This document shows, one piece after another, positions 49,601-57,464 of a stretch of DNA of 64,000 nt. Under the pieces are notes generated by a model. It made no database searches, was not told the DNA's origin, and saw nothing but the letters and a program-made list of their open reading frames with translations. This stretch comes from Flavisolibacter nicotianae (GTDB lineage: Bacteria > Bacteroidota > Bacteroidia > Chitinophagales > Chitinophagaceae), in contig NZ_RBCI01000011.1 of NCBI RefSeq assembly GCF_003628535.1, positions 62,001-126,000 on the forward strand, written 5' to 3'. The position numbers and the translations under genes were made by a program. Numbering within the stretch: position 1 is the first letter of the stretch; each line of letters opens with the position of its first letter.

Positions 49601-50297
49601 TACCTTGGTCTTCTTTAAATTGATAAGTCCTGAACCGGATGCTGCCCGAGTTATTTTTAATCTGTGTTGCTGCGTTCGCAGCATCCATCGCAACAGAAGT
49701 ATTGGAAAGTCTTATTTCCAGTTTTTTAGTTAAAGCAGTTTGATTGTTCGCCAAAAAACCAAAAGCGCCTGAGTCGGCGGAAATGACGAAGGCATCGGTT
49801 GCTGCGTTGTAGTCAATGCGGGTTTTGCTTGCTGCTTCAACGTCTAATTGAACACCGTCTTGCCTGTCGACATTGAGAAAAAATACACTTATGTCTTTTA
49901 TTTGGTTCTTGTCAATTTGTAAACGCGGCAAACCCTCATTGGATTTGGCTTTGGAATACCATATGAAACTTTTCCTTTGCAGATTAGCCCTGCAGACGTC
50001 TTCAAGTTCCTGGTTAAAACTGATGTCTTCATGAAAGAATATGATTGAAAACTCATAAGCGGCATATTCCGGTTTAAATGCTTTTTCGATTTCGAATTCA
50101 CTCTCATTAAATTCTTCGCCTGCATAAATGAAATAATTGACAGATGGGTCGTCCGAGACAAAGAAATACCTGCCTCTTCTTTTGAACTTTCGTATGGGGG
50201 CGGCCAGTGCATTCAATGGTGAAAGGGCAACTGAAGCGCCGAGAGTGGCAACAACTACTTTTTTGATAAAATGTCTTCTGTTATTGGAATTGGGCAT
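40674..50297 (-). CDS. Giant exported protein with twin-arginine-like signal
   Basis: This 3207-residue protein starts 'MPNSNNRRHFIKKVVVATLG', with an RR-x-F-x-K motif and a hydrophobic stretch, matching a Tat signal. It shows long beta-rich regions and a middle part (about 950-1150) with repeated 'SFDLSKLFVLPKISFD', 'DFPDFDFSKISFSRPDIS' phrases, followed by 'LGWSLRGGFALGFKLNATGT' and further soluble domains. No catalytic motif is recognised. It lies 40 bp after a 454-residue gene and 53 bp before the amidase-like gene. A large surface or periplasmic structural protein is plausible; function unknown. Confidence 0.9.
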   Translation of the reverse strand: MPNSNNRRHFIKKVVVATLGASVALSPLNALAAPIRKFKRRGRYFFVSDDPSVNYFIYAGEEFNESEFEIEKAFKPEYAAYEFSIIFFHEDISFNQELEDVCRANLQRKSFIWYSKAKSNEGLPRLQIDKNQIKDISVFFLNVDRQDGVQLDVEAASKTRIDYNAATDAFVISADSGAFGFLANNQTALTKKLEIRLSNTSVAMDAANAATQIKNNSGSIRFRTYQFKEDQGRVRPIKPYSPYLLNKGKTAVPVFIDYFEENSFTRNIDLFVTLYPYRDFTNSSSVVSYIELFQKTAGASVLLNNVDKFGRRYVAKDFSTFLCRMAVYKTPDSENPKFLFIPFNKLTLFTADNKQSEALLGYSGTERIKIQHTSLDIAFVLSAKLKTNQALNGLEEFQGSVTSKLWFFEKTYCVDADKSPLFSNDESTKSNTSKQIPYEAIDTGALGDDETISGGPGAFLSDIIARLHRNDLEQVVQPIIPLLAFVNPNPNGYPAGQDMDDLTALEKVFSKIRLNNYKKPKPVKGTYVTPQGYLKDANTFNYMNPVRNLKPDRSQISEFRFSEETQHQQTLRFTIKKIDTDFNLSMSKEDVFFVITPKLLKESLSKVEFDIFFSVCGFDVDLVLANLGSGQHTDNERIILFKYSKHSVNELLADTSKWSNWNKYMRQSAEGRPNWSSLQKIIQEKFDHFSDRYQNKGGAKNEDYFYPNQVVANDRNWNGVFILTIPVSDHDHLPSIFTGLTASQNLQPTEGGEKLALETPLNFEYVAIPVNKTFINKGKIEIQSTSIFGLIDYDLFSGGTESADYKTSKRYLNDEFGNSRDNLTWKFMLTKLLVRFENAEIRNFRSFAFLKIKNLFENPVSNFQTMLSNGDKAGDMIKNLVRLEGRYQKNLAGQDEFVFSAESKVKIAFDKGNILSSLDIDKIAFSYTFGNTYRFDIDAGANFTNDVNGFKNLIRFDSLKFGNVGLQFNAESIRLPRISFDLSKLFVLPKISFDCNGFLSSFPISFSHFEMFKLKKIPAPDGRFDLDFPDFDFSKISFSRPDISLDDISLPNFQIPSLFSFIFDFDMGTLGDLGFLKALKGQLVLGWSLRGGFALGFKLNATGTSAIHVDLFGALKLDIEKVELCTFGNQYLLRLTRARLTILGLELPSGDYDFSALIFASKGNKIAWLISYVEKKSKKLTLGIGQRVGLPGLEDIRTVNDAMVAIKTIFDPAIDVCKTQSFPNTVYKPGNNWLVASENIIPESLATIVDLKFIFNDPVLYGIYIRLVGLFGIDILYKKLSDDLGMWSLEFELDPTLRTIDAGELVITLPNLGIDISTKGDWKLDIGFPKGNNWSRSCLVQLRPFVGWGGLYVARLKTASLSLFGPQYSKCVENTSIFQAGFAIRIGIGAYIDKGIFYVGASISVYGILEGAFAFEKNGSALQKLLPDHFALIGRIGAIAELVGYVDFKILKASIHIVLRVEVGLTLVLIKNRGLQPVPLYIEGEVIVEFDFTIACFKVFGHRICITIHLSFHAYVRFTYVLGGQPQPCSFIAIQVPEKIKITGITNIPVIFIPTFTRAAEKQTAENYFIGNFAIPFFGFEVAAVNGTRQLRVSTFNILKDQILRPLYAGIYKAFGIAEGGSMDYEQLRSVLKGKLEDTPITFSFPNYRPTFLADFKKPAAPTDEYAEFLKAYFGFDRTESNLFIQNSAADTCANDPGACLYRPIPVPVSSAIQVIANGVKDPTPLNGFTIALKGITDEEILALSFQKDAAFPKERIKAIQDELNNTYKTQFDTEPKSYQNDFYDLREDLAVPEYFCLLGLLTLETYYNFLYGLDEHRDDKNFRLSVKISEILTDLPSDFTNDKTWNINNHIGDIIGHLNYFYNNGLRFKDRDDVVKSYFSLLKQAVPFKGQLLEDNYQNSSFVLSSIEIDSDGTPKYSRDLKDELYENKEQFKLFINEGKKLIADRDFDNQFKSFTLKSPFELIDVKLALQNTRIHTTDKSFGFFEIPSKIKEHFGDSEKCVLRLNLTKASTKDEKLYRRENQTVEVSTKICTNVQLTVKPFLAEDKTVLALEFGTVAIDDLVLINAVHRKTSIGDLIENISIYKADETPTETQMLALPIAGFSLVKTNLSPKTHPPIIFRPSQFRGNDDKESNQYIATIKDTKSFVRLLWEGMTTNNGGFYFVSDNDNSFKAINGSAEELKLVISFETTKDQLAPVYGFNNFFKVANAKTDLDPTKTIFQSLEHNDYYLYTDVLLNIPSANGEFNTWAKEYHTILPSHCLSFELEREMQADEVQHYVPIDFSIKNDTAGQELVNRDTVLPIMPQTVMKDSTKPLTPDNIIKNKLFYNHVATLISYKNDVHNINRYAAVGASYSIDFSLRDIYGFRAAELPSMAKKDYKHTYFDKIIPVNSWPFINLAFWCELDSAKKITWFLKFDLNKEPGNNNKKLLEDLESKQHIIETLYTVKAQLLDKNLKISITNENAETELPKDKREELNKLINASLKYAGETVTESTADTVKVEFLIKPNALKTALSPELIMKRAVSDDWFCKLPGSIAINAPWEYESIKYVKTRTVLASSDHINSDGGERKLKNALTELNKMLMETEYCIGAGVVDKSLERVPFLVRKGVLKSLAKDVALNPNKNFYGIKPYSTSLWSGSYNEENYKDIDPDQALKVVLTKMSELFAPANLSKINSADAKSLNTLINCKKLIVKGDCEILKAVSDQPCKLTGELSDKLENLIETGKDNLQEFENLLLENLNNFYNYDGVLKIELQPNKALQDHRLSIIIDKTALEGQYQIQSSKLDFRKNDKITWSILFDYILNNSEGEGLPAKYEFVVKPVITHIEYNINSDGVSEIEDAQWIQLLEPVQLDPISVKNFPSIIRAYPPKPVIKLNNTSQVVPESLSKTWATNLGKWQYLLGFNDDALFKPNDKIYIKLNLKSPQTLNRFAADNFRNFEGFISYWAAHDIINNYAKFIADLHSELQKPVNTKTESGKSMNVPEDIILIKDESGKWKIGWIKSIRDIYLIAESQQNKAAPVPLKVGDTVDIKKLIFHGPNIFADAELPNKKPVISVRPDVWVTRNDSPDIKNPNFRYKTPVVTPPTWTTVHLKYLNAILVRDKLQTVFNNLMDKNKKGVLPFKSSIKYLMNTYGKVNLSDRRSLSLPSIPIMQMELMKEAILPTNIDELFVNYDNGYPAMTITVYNDEHVDAENDLPVFFCNTIFKQQT

Positions 50298-50336
50298 GGT
50301 CGTGGAGTAAAGGTGATAACTGTGGAACTGGCTTAT

Positions 50337-51701
50337 CTAATAGCTGATCTTGTCGTTGGGAAGAAGGAGCAGGTTACCGTTGGCGGACTTAATCCTTCTA
50401 TACTTATTCTTATAAATCCGATAAACTTTCATCTTATCTATCGGAGGGATGATGCCTTGATTTTTATTAATGTCAAGTGTCGAATTCAGATTGACCTCTA
50501 CTGTGACCTTGTTAATGATGACAGGTATTACAGCATTGATCTCGTTTCTCATCCCGAAGGTGGAATACTTCAAGCCAGGAGATTGATGCGGGTCTGGGTT
50601 TACAGCATCCATCAGGTTGACAAATGCTCTATTGATCGTGTTGTTGAATAATAATTGGGAGTTGTTTTCTGTGAAGTTATTATCATCATCCTTCGGCTTT
50701 TTGGAGGCGTTGGAATTATTGCGTTTAAAATTGTTTTGAAAAAGGTAGATGAATTTTTGTTTTTTAATTATATCGGATAATTGAATATCAGCTGTGGATG
50801 CCTGTAGCGTTCCTTCATATGGGTGGCGGGGATTGCTATCATCTATGTTCAGGGTGTTTGCAGGTAAAACAGTCTTTTGAGAAAACTGCAGGAGCGGGTA
50901 CTGCATGATCGCCCCTTTTTCATTTCGGTAGAACCTAATCAGCGTTTGACCAAGCAAGTTGTAGCTCCAAAAATCATTATTGGTACCGGTGGGATTTCCT
51001 TGATTATCAAATTGAAGTTTGGGCCTGGTCTTTTCAACGTTGTCGACACGAAGCCATATCTGCGGGTCTAACAACACAAAGGTCTTGTCGTCATCTATGA
51101 GAGCCATATAGCGGCCAAGAGATTGGTCCTGCGGGATAGGCGTCAACTCAATTATTTTTTTGACAATTTCATGAACCATACTCCCATTTTGACCTCCCCA
51201 GCCTACCGACTCATCCAGTCTGGCAATTTCTACGAATAGGTCGAAATAGTAGTTCTTGAAATTAGCCAAGTTTTGCAGCAATAGGTCATAATCGATTTGA
51301 AAGGCAATATTGTCCTTGTTGGCGGAAATGAAATAATTGACGTAAGCATCAAGCTTGACCGGAGTATTGGTAACATAGCTCCTAATAGCTCTGGGTAAAG
51401 CGCTCGTAGAAGATCTTTTATATGTCGCATTTGAAATGGCGTTCTTAGAGGTTGAATAATTCTTTGATAGTCCGCGAAAGATTACGTACTGGTACCTGTA
51501 TTTTGAGTTATTCGTAAAGGTCAACGGGCCTTTTTTATGGAACAAAAAACCTGTAGGGGCAATTTTTGACTTGGGAGGTATCAGGAACTCGATTTCTTTT
51601 CCTGCGACATTGACTTTTTGTAACCAATATGATTGCGCATGCGAAGATGCAAAGAATAGCAGCGTTAAGATGGTCAACAGGAGGTAAAGTTTTGGTTTCA
51701 T
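50337..51701 (-). CDS. Secreted protein of unknown function
   Basis: This 454-residue protein has a Sec signal (MKPKLYLLLTILTLLFFASS, then HAQ). It has 'FLIPPKSKIAPTGFLFHKKG', 'LIDDDKTFVLLDPQIWLRVD' and a polar Asn/Lys-rich segment 'NNFKRNNSNASKKPKDDDNN' (about 330-350). It is not recognised. The very short distances to the M4 peptidase (33 bp) and to the giant gene (40 bp) on the same strand point to an operon and joint function. Confidence 0.85.
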   Translation of the reverse strand: MKPKLYLLLTILTLLFFASSHAQSYWLQKVNVAGKEIEFLIPPKSKIAPTGFLFHKKGPLTFTNNSKYRYQYVIFRGLSKNYSTSKNAISNATYKRSSTSALPRAIRSYVTNTPVKLDAYVNYFISANKDNIAFQIDYDLLLQNLANFKNYYFDLFVEIARLDESVGWGGQNGSMVHEIVKKIIELTPIPQDQSLGRYMALIDDDKTFVLLDPQIWLRVDNVEKTRPKLQFDNQGNPTGTNNDFWSYNLLGQTLIRFYRNEKGAIMQYPLLQFSQKTVLPANTLNIDDSNPRHPYEGTLQASTADIQLSDIIKKQKFIYLFQNNFKRNNSNASKKPKDDDNNFTENNSQLLFNNTINRAFVNLMDAVNPDPHQSPGLKYSTFGMRNEINAVIPVIINKVTVEVNLNSTLDINKNQGIIPPIDKMKVYRIYKNKYRRIKSANGNLLLLPNDKISY

Positions 51702-51733
51702 GTATGTAGTTTAATTGAAAATGAAATTTTGGT

Positions 51734-52873
51734 TTACCGATAAATTTCGCGGCAAGAAGGTACCCCAACGGCTCTCCACGCATCCTTTACACTCTGAAGC
51801 TGCACTGATCCTTGTCCAAAAAGGTCCGTCGCGGATCTAATGCAGGCGTCTCGCCAATCACAGTACTGGGAATTCGATTGGAGGTATACGGTTTCGCACC
51901 GGTAGATAATGCTATCCGATGCTCCCAAGCCGATTTTTCTGACTTTATACTGTTTGCCATTAGAGTTTGTACCTTCTCCGCCATTCACTAATAAATAAAA
52001 CATGTAATTACCCACACCGCTATTAATGTGATCGTTTTTATCACTGCTGCCGCCGCGGTACCACAGGGCTATATCTTTATAAGTGTCGGGTTGATTATAC
52101 AATTTGGGGTCAGACATATCTCTAACCTTGTAATTCATTTTGTTACTGATGATCCAACTTGATGCGTTTGGATCCGACCAAAACTCAATTGATTTTCCCA
52201 TGATGTCGCTTATGCTTTCGCTAATCGCACCCGACTCTCCACCCGGGCGGAGTCGCGAAGTATGTGCTGTGACCCCATGGGTCAATTCATGGCCAATAAT
52301 ATCAAGAGTGGCGATGCCGTTTCCTGAGATTGTTTGGTTTCCTATCCTTAAGTTATTTCCGTACCAGACGGCATTGTCTGGAAAGTTGGGATCATTGACG
52401 TAGCTGAATATTGCACACCCGTTGTTATCAATGCTATTGCGATTAAAAAGGGTTTTATAGAACATATAAGTCTGAGACACGCCGTAATGGACATCTAGTG
52501 CGAATTGATCCTTTTCTTGGAAGAACCACCCGGGCATTCTGCTGATATAGTCTCCTCCTTCATCATCGCCACTTCTAAGCGTTATGATACCTTTTCCTTT
52601 GCTCCTATCTCTCAAATAATAAGTTGTGTCATTGAACCTCACGCAGGTGATGATTTGCCTGCCCGAATAGAAGGTCTGGGCGAAAACAGATGTATCAATG
52701 CAGTCATGGTTTTTCATCCCAGATGTCATTGGATAATTGTTTGACGCTCTGGAAGCGGCTGCCGACTTGCTCCCGACTCCTATTATTCCTTGTGCGACGA
52801 TAACCGAAACCATTAAAGCAAAAGAAGTCAGCCGGAAACATTTCTGTATTAATAAATGTTCATACATACCCAT
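51734..52873 (-). CDS. M4 (thermolysin-family) metallopeptidase without propeptide
   Basis: 'IIGHELTHGVTAHTS' provides the HExxH zinc site, and 'ESGAISESISDIMGKSIEFW' the third ligand Glu; 'DHINSGVGNYMFYLLVNGGE' matches the family's C-terminal domain with its catalytic His. I prefer the ATG at 52873 or 52867 over one at 52918 because a hydrophobic signal ('LTSFALMVSVIVAQGIIGVG') then sits near the N-terminus. Only about 380 residues are present: the usual about 200-residue inhibitory propeptide (FTP/PepSY) is missing. It is the first gene of the probable minus-strand operon with the 454-aa, giant and amidase-like genes. Confidence 0.85.
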   Translation of the reverse strand: MGMYEHLLIQKCFRLTSFALMVSVIVAQGIIGVGSKSAAASRASNNYPMTSGMKNHDCIDTSVFAQTFYSGRQIITCVRFNDTTYYLRDRSKGKGIITLRSGDDEGGDYISRMPGWFFQEKDQFALDVHYGVSQTYMFYKTLFNRNSIDNNGCAIFSYVNDPNFPDNAVWYGNNLRIGNQTISGNGIATLDIIGHELTHGVTAHTSRLRPGGESGAISESISDIMGKSIEFWSDPNASSWIISNKMNYKVRDMSDPKLYNQPDTYKDIALWYRGGSSDKNDHINSGVGNYMFYLLVNGGEGTNSNGKQYKVRKIGLGASDSIIYRCETVYLQSNSQYCDWRDACIRSATDLFGQGSVQLQSVKDAWRAVGVPSCREIYR

Positions 52874-53075
52874 AAGAAATAGCAAATGAATAAGTGTAGG
52901 ATCGACTAATAGTAACAAATCATTTAGTTAGTTGTAATTCGGTATTAAAAAATTAATGGACTGGAATGAAGCGCCATTCAAAACAAGCCGGGAATCATAG
53001 TATTCGAATATAAATAATATTTTAACTTTAACAAATTATATTATATATTCAATTGCAGATTGAGTTATTACATCA

Positions 53076-53834
53076 ATGAGATACGTAATCCATAGTATGA
53101 AGTATTTCAAGCTCGCTATGATTTTATTTAGTATCAACGGATTTGGCTTCCATGTATTTGGACAAAATTCCACACCGGGTAATGACGCATTGCAGCGGTT
53201 ATTTAGAGATAGTCTTCCTACTCTAGTCAAGCGAATTGAAAACAGGATTATGTCCTCTCGATATATGGAGAAAATAGTCTTACAAGAAACAGATACATTA
53301 GAAGGCTGGAAGGGGTATATGGTTAAATTATATGAATATAAATTCAACGCAAAAGTTCCTAGTGCAAAGGTATACATGTTGAATGCAAATAGTCAGCAAG
53401 TGGCGAAATGGATTATCTCAGCATGTTATCGAGTGACTGGAAGGCTTGATTAAAAACATACAAACCTTCTAATTAATACTATAAGAGATCAATCTGGAGG
53501 ACAGTTTCCGGTGAAGGGAACAGTTTACGAAAATCGTAATAAGCCACCTTTCTTTTTCAAAGATGGCGTAACTGTTTTCTTAAAAGCTAATGTGAAAGAT
53601 AAACTTAAAAAGCACCAAATTGATACTCTTTCTGCTATAACTGACCAAAATATCACGTCTGGAAAATATGGGAGAATAATAAGTACAACAAGAGAAGAAT
53701 ACAAGATGAATGGTGGCAAGGAGGATGTAAGCGGATTGAACTGGCTGAAAGTTGTTAGACATGCATACCAAAAGGCACTAAATGTTAATGAGAATGAATT
53801 GATCACTGCTTGGGCTAGACAACATTTGCATTAA
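53076..53834 (+). pseudogene. Exported protein gene interrupted by an in-frame stop
   Basis: Two frames (53076-53453 and 53511-53834) are in the same reading frame, separated by one TAA at 53451-53453. The codons between read smoothly ('KHTNLLINTIRDQSGGQFPV'). Removing the stop gives one protein of about 252 residues with a signal-like start ('YFKLAMILFSINGFGFHVFG') and an end 'LKVVRHAYQKALNVNENELI'. This is best explained as a nonsense-mutated gene or a sequencing error; stop readthrough is less likely. Family unknown. Confidence 0.65.
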
Positions 53835-54233
53835 ATTCAAAAAAACATAAATAGTGAGGGGGACAATTTCAGGGCCTAAATAGAAAACTTTCTTAGCACT
53901 CCTAACTGTTAGAGTACGGAATAGGCAATTAGGCAGCAAAAGCGGGTTAATTATGATAAAAGTTGTTTGTGTTGCCGAACAGTAAGCCTAATATAAAAGT
54001 AAAGTATTCGGAAGATCAAAGGTGAACATTGGCGCATGAATTATTAATACCAAGGCAAAGACCAACAATTCAAAAGCTGCCAAATATTTCTTTTGACATC
54101 GTGCAGCTTAAAAAAAACAGTGATAATGTAAAGCTGGAAATTAGAGGCATTATTGCGGGTATTGGTATTTCAGCACATACTTGACTCATATCCTAAAATT
54201 ATTTTTTATTCCCTAACAAATAAACCAATTCTA
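53835..54233. other. Gene-poor stretch before the muramidase operon
   Basis: 400 bp, mostly featureless. A short plus-strand frame at 54029-54184 (TTG start, 51 codons) reads protein-like as 'PRQRPTIQKLPNISFDIVQL' and 'KLEIRGIIAGIGISAHT'; it may be a small gene or gene end but has no other support. Confidence 0.35.
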
Positions 54234-55331
54234 ATGGTAAACAAAACGCTTTTCCTTCTACTGCTGCTATTCATAGTAGGCAGCGCTGTGGCGCAAAAGA
54301 AAATGAAAAGCAGTAAGCCTCTTACTGAAGACACTAACTCCAAAGCATTCTTGTACTATGCTGTAATGGATGTAAAGCATGCCTCAAGTGATACGGTGTG
54401 CCTTGAAAATAACGTTTACCTGTATATAAACCGCCAAGACAATGGTTTGTACTTCAAGAAATACGATAAGTTGTATCCTGTGCCGAAAAAATATTACAGT
54501 GATATTACTACATTTATCTTCCAGTCCGCACTTGCCAATGATCCATATGGCATCTTGGAAAGAATGGCACAAATGAATGGTCTGCTTAAAAATTCAAAGA
54601 TCGGAATAGATGTTGCAAGTCACCAATCGCCTACGGGGCAGCCTATAGATTGGCATAAGGTAAAGGCTGACACGGCCAATGCGCCAATTTCATTTATAAT
54701 CATGCGGTCTATACGTGGATATGACAACTCTTATGATCCAAGGTTTCTTACTCATTACACGCAAGCATCAGCTACCGGTTTCCCAATTGGTTTTTACCAC
54801 AATTTCGTACTAAACCGCTCTCACCGCCCCGACTACCTAAAGCACGCCGAAGAACAGGCTTATAAATTTGTCGAGTCGTTCAAAAACAAAAAAGTTGCTT
54901 TTAAGCCAATATTAGATATTGAAGTACATGAAAAATATGCCGTTGGAAAAGATTTTTCACCAGATGAGATTAGAAAGGCGACAAAGGTGTTCATTGATTT
55001 TGTTGAGCGTGAATTAAAAACTGATGTGATTATTTACACATTCGAAAGCTTTTATTATACTAATCTAAAAGGCTATTTCGATGACAGGTATGTATGGATC
55101 GCACGCTATCCTCACGGTGCAGATTTTGGCAAGCAAGGCACATACCCCGGGAGTAAAAATCCCTTCCTCGGTATATCCTATGATTTCGTTAACCAGAGAT
55201 TTGATTACAGGCTTAAGAATAATTCTATAGGGTGGCAATTTTCCGAAAACGGCATAGTGAAAGGTACCCATAATGACGTGGACCTGAGTATTATACTGAA
55301 TAAAGATTACGAGAAGTGGTTATGGAAATGA
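54234..55331 (+). CDS. Secreted GH25-family muramidase
   Basis: I chose the ATG at 54234 because it gives a clean signal peptide (MVNKTLFLLLLLFIVGSAVA). The domain from about residue 120 shows the GH25 lysozyme pattern: 'KIGIDVASHQSPTGQPIDW', 'PISFIIMRSIRGYD', 'FPIGFYHNF', 'FKPILDIEVHEK' (D228 and E230), 'DVIIYTFESFYY', and 'IGWQFSENGIVKG' followed by 'VDLSIIL'. It should hydrolyse the MurNAc-GlcNAc bond of peptidoglycan outside the cytoplasm. Its stop overlaps the start of the caspase-like gene (ATGA), so the two are co-translated. Confidence 0.9.
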   Translation: MVNKTLFLLLLLFIVGSAVAQKKMKSSKPLTEDTNSKAFLYYAVMDVKHASSDTVCLENNVYLYINRQDNGLYFKKYDKLYPVPKKYYSDITTFIFQSALANDPYGILERMAQMNGLLKNSKIGIDVASHQSPTGQPIDWHKVKADTANAPISFIIMRSIRGYDNSYDPRFLTHYTQASATGFPIGFYHNFVLNRSHRPDYLKHAEEQAYKFVESFKNKKVAFKPILDIEVHEKYAVGKDFSPDEIRKATKVFIDFVERELKTDVIIYTFESFYYTNLKGYFDDRYVWIARYPHGADFGKQGTYPGSKNPFLGISYDFVNQRFDYRLKNNSIGWQFSENGIVKGTHNDVDLSIILNKDYEKWLWK

Positions 55332-57205
55332 GAGCAATAGCACTGACAGTGTTTCTAGCTGGATTTACATTCCTGACAAGTGCACAGAACGTGAACCATG
55401 CAATAGTAATTGGGGTTGATAAGTACCTGTACGACGATGAATGGGGCACTATCCCGGAGTTGAAGGACAATATTGATACCGTTCTTGCATTCTTAAAAAG
55501 AGACCCAGTTCATAAGTTTCAGGTAACGCCGCCCTTAAGGAATAAGAATGCAATAGTTCGAAAAATAGTTACTATGTTCCAAAACCTTAAAGTGAGTAAG
55601 GGTGATAATGTGCTTATCTATTTGACCGGCCATGGTAGTCAAGTAGATGACTTAAATAATGATGAGAAAGACGGGAAAGACGAAGTGTTTGTTTGTTATG
55701 ATGCTCCAAGCCCGAAAAATGATAGTGAGTTCAGGAGAAAAGTATTAATAGATGATAAGTTAGATGAACTGCTCACAGCTCTCAGGCAAAAATTGGGAAG
55801 CAGTGGACAGGTGTTCCTTATCGTAGAATCTTGCCATTCAGGTACAATAGAAAAGGCAGGAAATAAGGTAGTCTTTGTAGAAAGTAAGAAATGGCAAACA
55901 GCCTTCATGAGCGAAAAGCCTGTTAAAACAGAAGGGCTTGCACCCTTGATAACTTTCTCTTCTTCACGCGCCAATGATCCCACGCTTGTTGTTTACAATT
56001 ATACCTCGCATTTCTTGAACGCACTTGAAAAGTTCGGCCGAGGAAGCTATTATGATCTGTACTATAACTTTTATCTGCTGCAGCGGCAGGAAGAGTTTAA
56101 TAATTCTAACGTCGAACTTACCCTGAATGTAAATGTGGATGATCCTTATTATCTGCGGCTGGGTGTTTTCCAGGATATGGTTTACCCGGAAAAGAAGTTT
56201 GTGCGGGTCATTGCTACAGACCCGGCCTATCCTAAAGTGTCGCGGTACGAAATAGACAAAGGGATTTATGAGGGGCTCACTATCGGTTCGCTTATCAAGT
56301 TAATAGATGGTAAAGGGGCTGGTCACCAAGGTATGGTAACGTTTGTAAAAAGCAACTCATCCATTATTACACCCGATGCTAATGATGTAGCGCCGAAAGT
56401 AGATGATCTTTGGCCTGCCAAAGTAGAAATCACACACTACAATTTTAGCGACACTTTGTTGCTGCATATTGATTCCACCGTACCCGCTGACAAAAGGGCA
56501 GATATTATTACGGCCATGAGAGGGCTGGAATTTGTAAGGCTTGCAAATGACTCAGTCAGGGGATATACCCTGGTAGGCGTTTCCAATGGGGAGTTAGTTA
56601 TAAAAAGGAACAATGATAATAAAGGCATTTACCTGATAAAAAATGCTAATGATACGAGAGCGGCCATGCTTAAACTGCAGATAAGTCATTTCATCATTAG
56701 GCTCAACACCGCCCGAGATTCATCAGTGAACTTATGCCTTCAAAGCAATGGGAAATGTCTCAGCGCTACCGAGTTAAACCAGCTAACAACCGGACAAAAA
56801 CTAGCGCTTTTCGTCAAATCCAACAAGCTTATAAAAGACAAATATTATTGCATTCTTCAAATAGAAGATGAGATCATCAGGCAATTGGTGCCGGTCACAT
56901 TTCGCTTCAATGAAAGTGATTGCATGCTAGCCAAAGATCAGTTGCAAAATATCTTTATTGGCGACATCATCGTTGGCAAGCTTAATGGCTCTTTTTTGCT
57001 CATCAGCAGTGAGAATCCTATTGACCTTAGGGAAATACTGTTAACGCCGCTTACGGCTAAAACAAAGGGCCATGGTGAAATGAATGACCTGGCGAAACTG
57101 GTCAGCCAATTGTTTCTCAACAGGAGTGGCAACCAGACCCTGTATGATCCCAGCAGCATTATTACACAGCAATTGGAATACCACGTGCGTGCAAAAAGTC
57201 AATAG
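55328..57205 (+). CDS. Secreted caspase-like (peptidase C14) protein
   Basis: I chose the ATG at 55328, which overlaps the muramidase stop (ATGA) and gives a signal peptide (MRAIALTVFLAGFTFLTSAQ). The peptidase domain (about 20-240) has 'NHAIVIGVDKYLYDDEWG', H102 in 'YLTGHGSQ' and C169 in 'VESCHSG', the caspase His-Cys pair. The C-terminal about 390 residues are beta-rich with no recognised family ('LLISSENPIDLREILLTPLT'). It is a Cys protease of the metacaspase/C14 clan exported with a muramidase; the substrate is unknown. Confidence 0.9.
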   Translation: MRAIALTVFLAGFTFLTSAQNVNHAIVIGVDKYLYDDEWGTIPELKDNIDTVLAFLKRDPVHKFQVTPPLRNKNAIVRKIVTMFQNLKVSKGDNVLIYLTGHGSQVDDLNNDEKDGKDEVFVCYDAPSPKNDSEFRRKVLIDDKLDELLTALRQKLGSSGQVFLIVESCHSGTIEKAGNKVVFVESKKWQTAFMSEKPVKTEGLAPLITFSSSRANDPTLVVYNYTSHFLNALEKFGRGSYYDLYYNFYLLQRQEEFNNSNVELTLNVNVDDPYYLRLGVFQDMVYPEKKFVRVIATDPAYPKVSRYEIDKGIYEGLTIGSLIKLIDGKGAGHQGMVTFVKSNSSIITPDANDVAPKVDDLWPAKVEITHYNFSDTLLLHIDSTVPADKRADIITAMRGLEFVRLANDSVRGYTLVGVSNGELVIKRNNDNKGIYLIKNANDTRAAMLKLQISHFIIRLNTARDSSVNLCLQSNGKCLSATELNQLTTGQKLALFVKSNKLIKDKYYCILQIEDEIIRQLVPVTFRFNESDCMLAKDQLQNIFIGDIIVGKLNGSFLLISSENPIDLREILLTPLTAKTKGHGEMNDLAKLVSQLFLNRSGNQTLYDPSSIITQQLEYHVRAKSQ

Positions 57206-57224
57206 GTAAATAACTTTATGTAAT

Positions 57225-57464
57225 GTGAGAAAGATATTCGCTATAACCTATTTTGTACCCTTTGCCATTACAGTTCCCGCCCTATTGAAGTGTTCCTTTA
57301 ATGAAAACAGAAGGCCTCTGCAGAAAGAACACGTATCAAGGCATTGGCCATATCGCGCCGACAAGTGTTACACTGTTGATGAGCAATGTGGGAAAATTAT
57401 TCAACTTCAACCTATAGAGGTAATTTGTAATGTAAATAAGAGTAAGGCGAAATGTGACATCTAA
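57225..57464 (+). CDS. Possible small lipoprotein
   Basis: A GTG-start frame 20 bp after the caspase-like gene encodes 79 residues with a lipoprotein-like start ('FVPFAITVPALLKCS') and six Cys overall. No family is recognised and the start is non-ATG, so it may be spurious. Confidence 0.35.
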   Translation: MRKIFAITYFVPFAITVPALLKCSFNENRRPLQKEHVSRHWPYRADKCYTVDEQCGKIIQLQPIEVICNVNKSKAKCDI

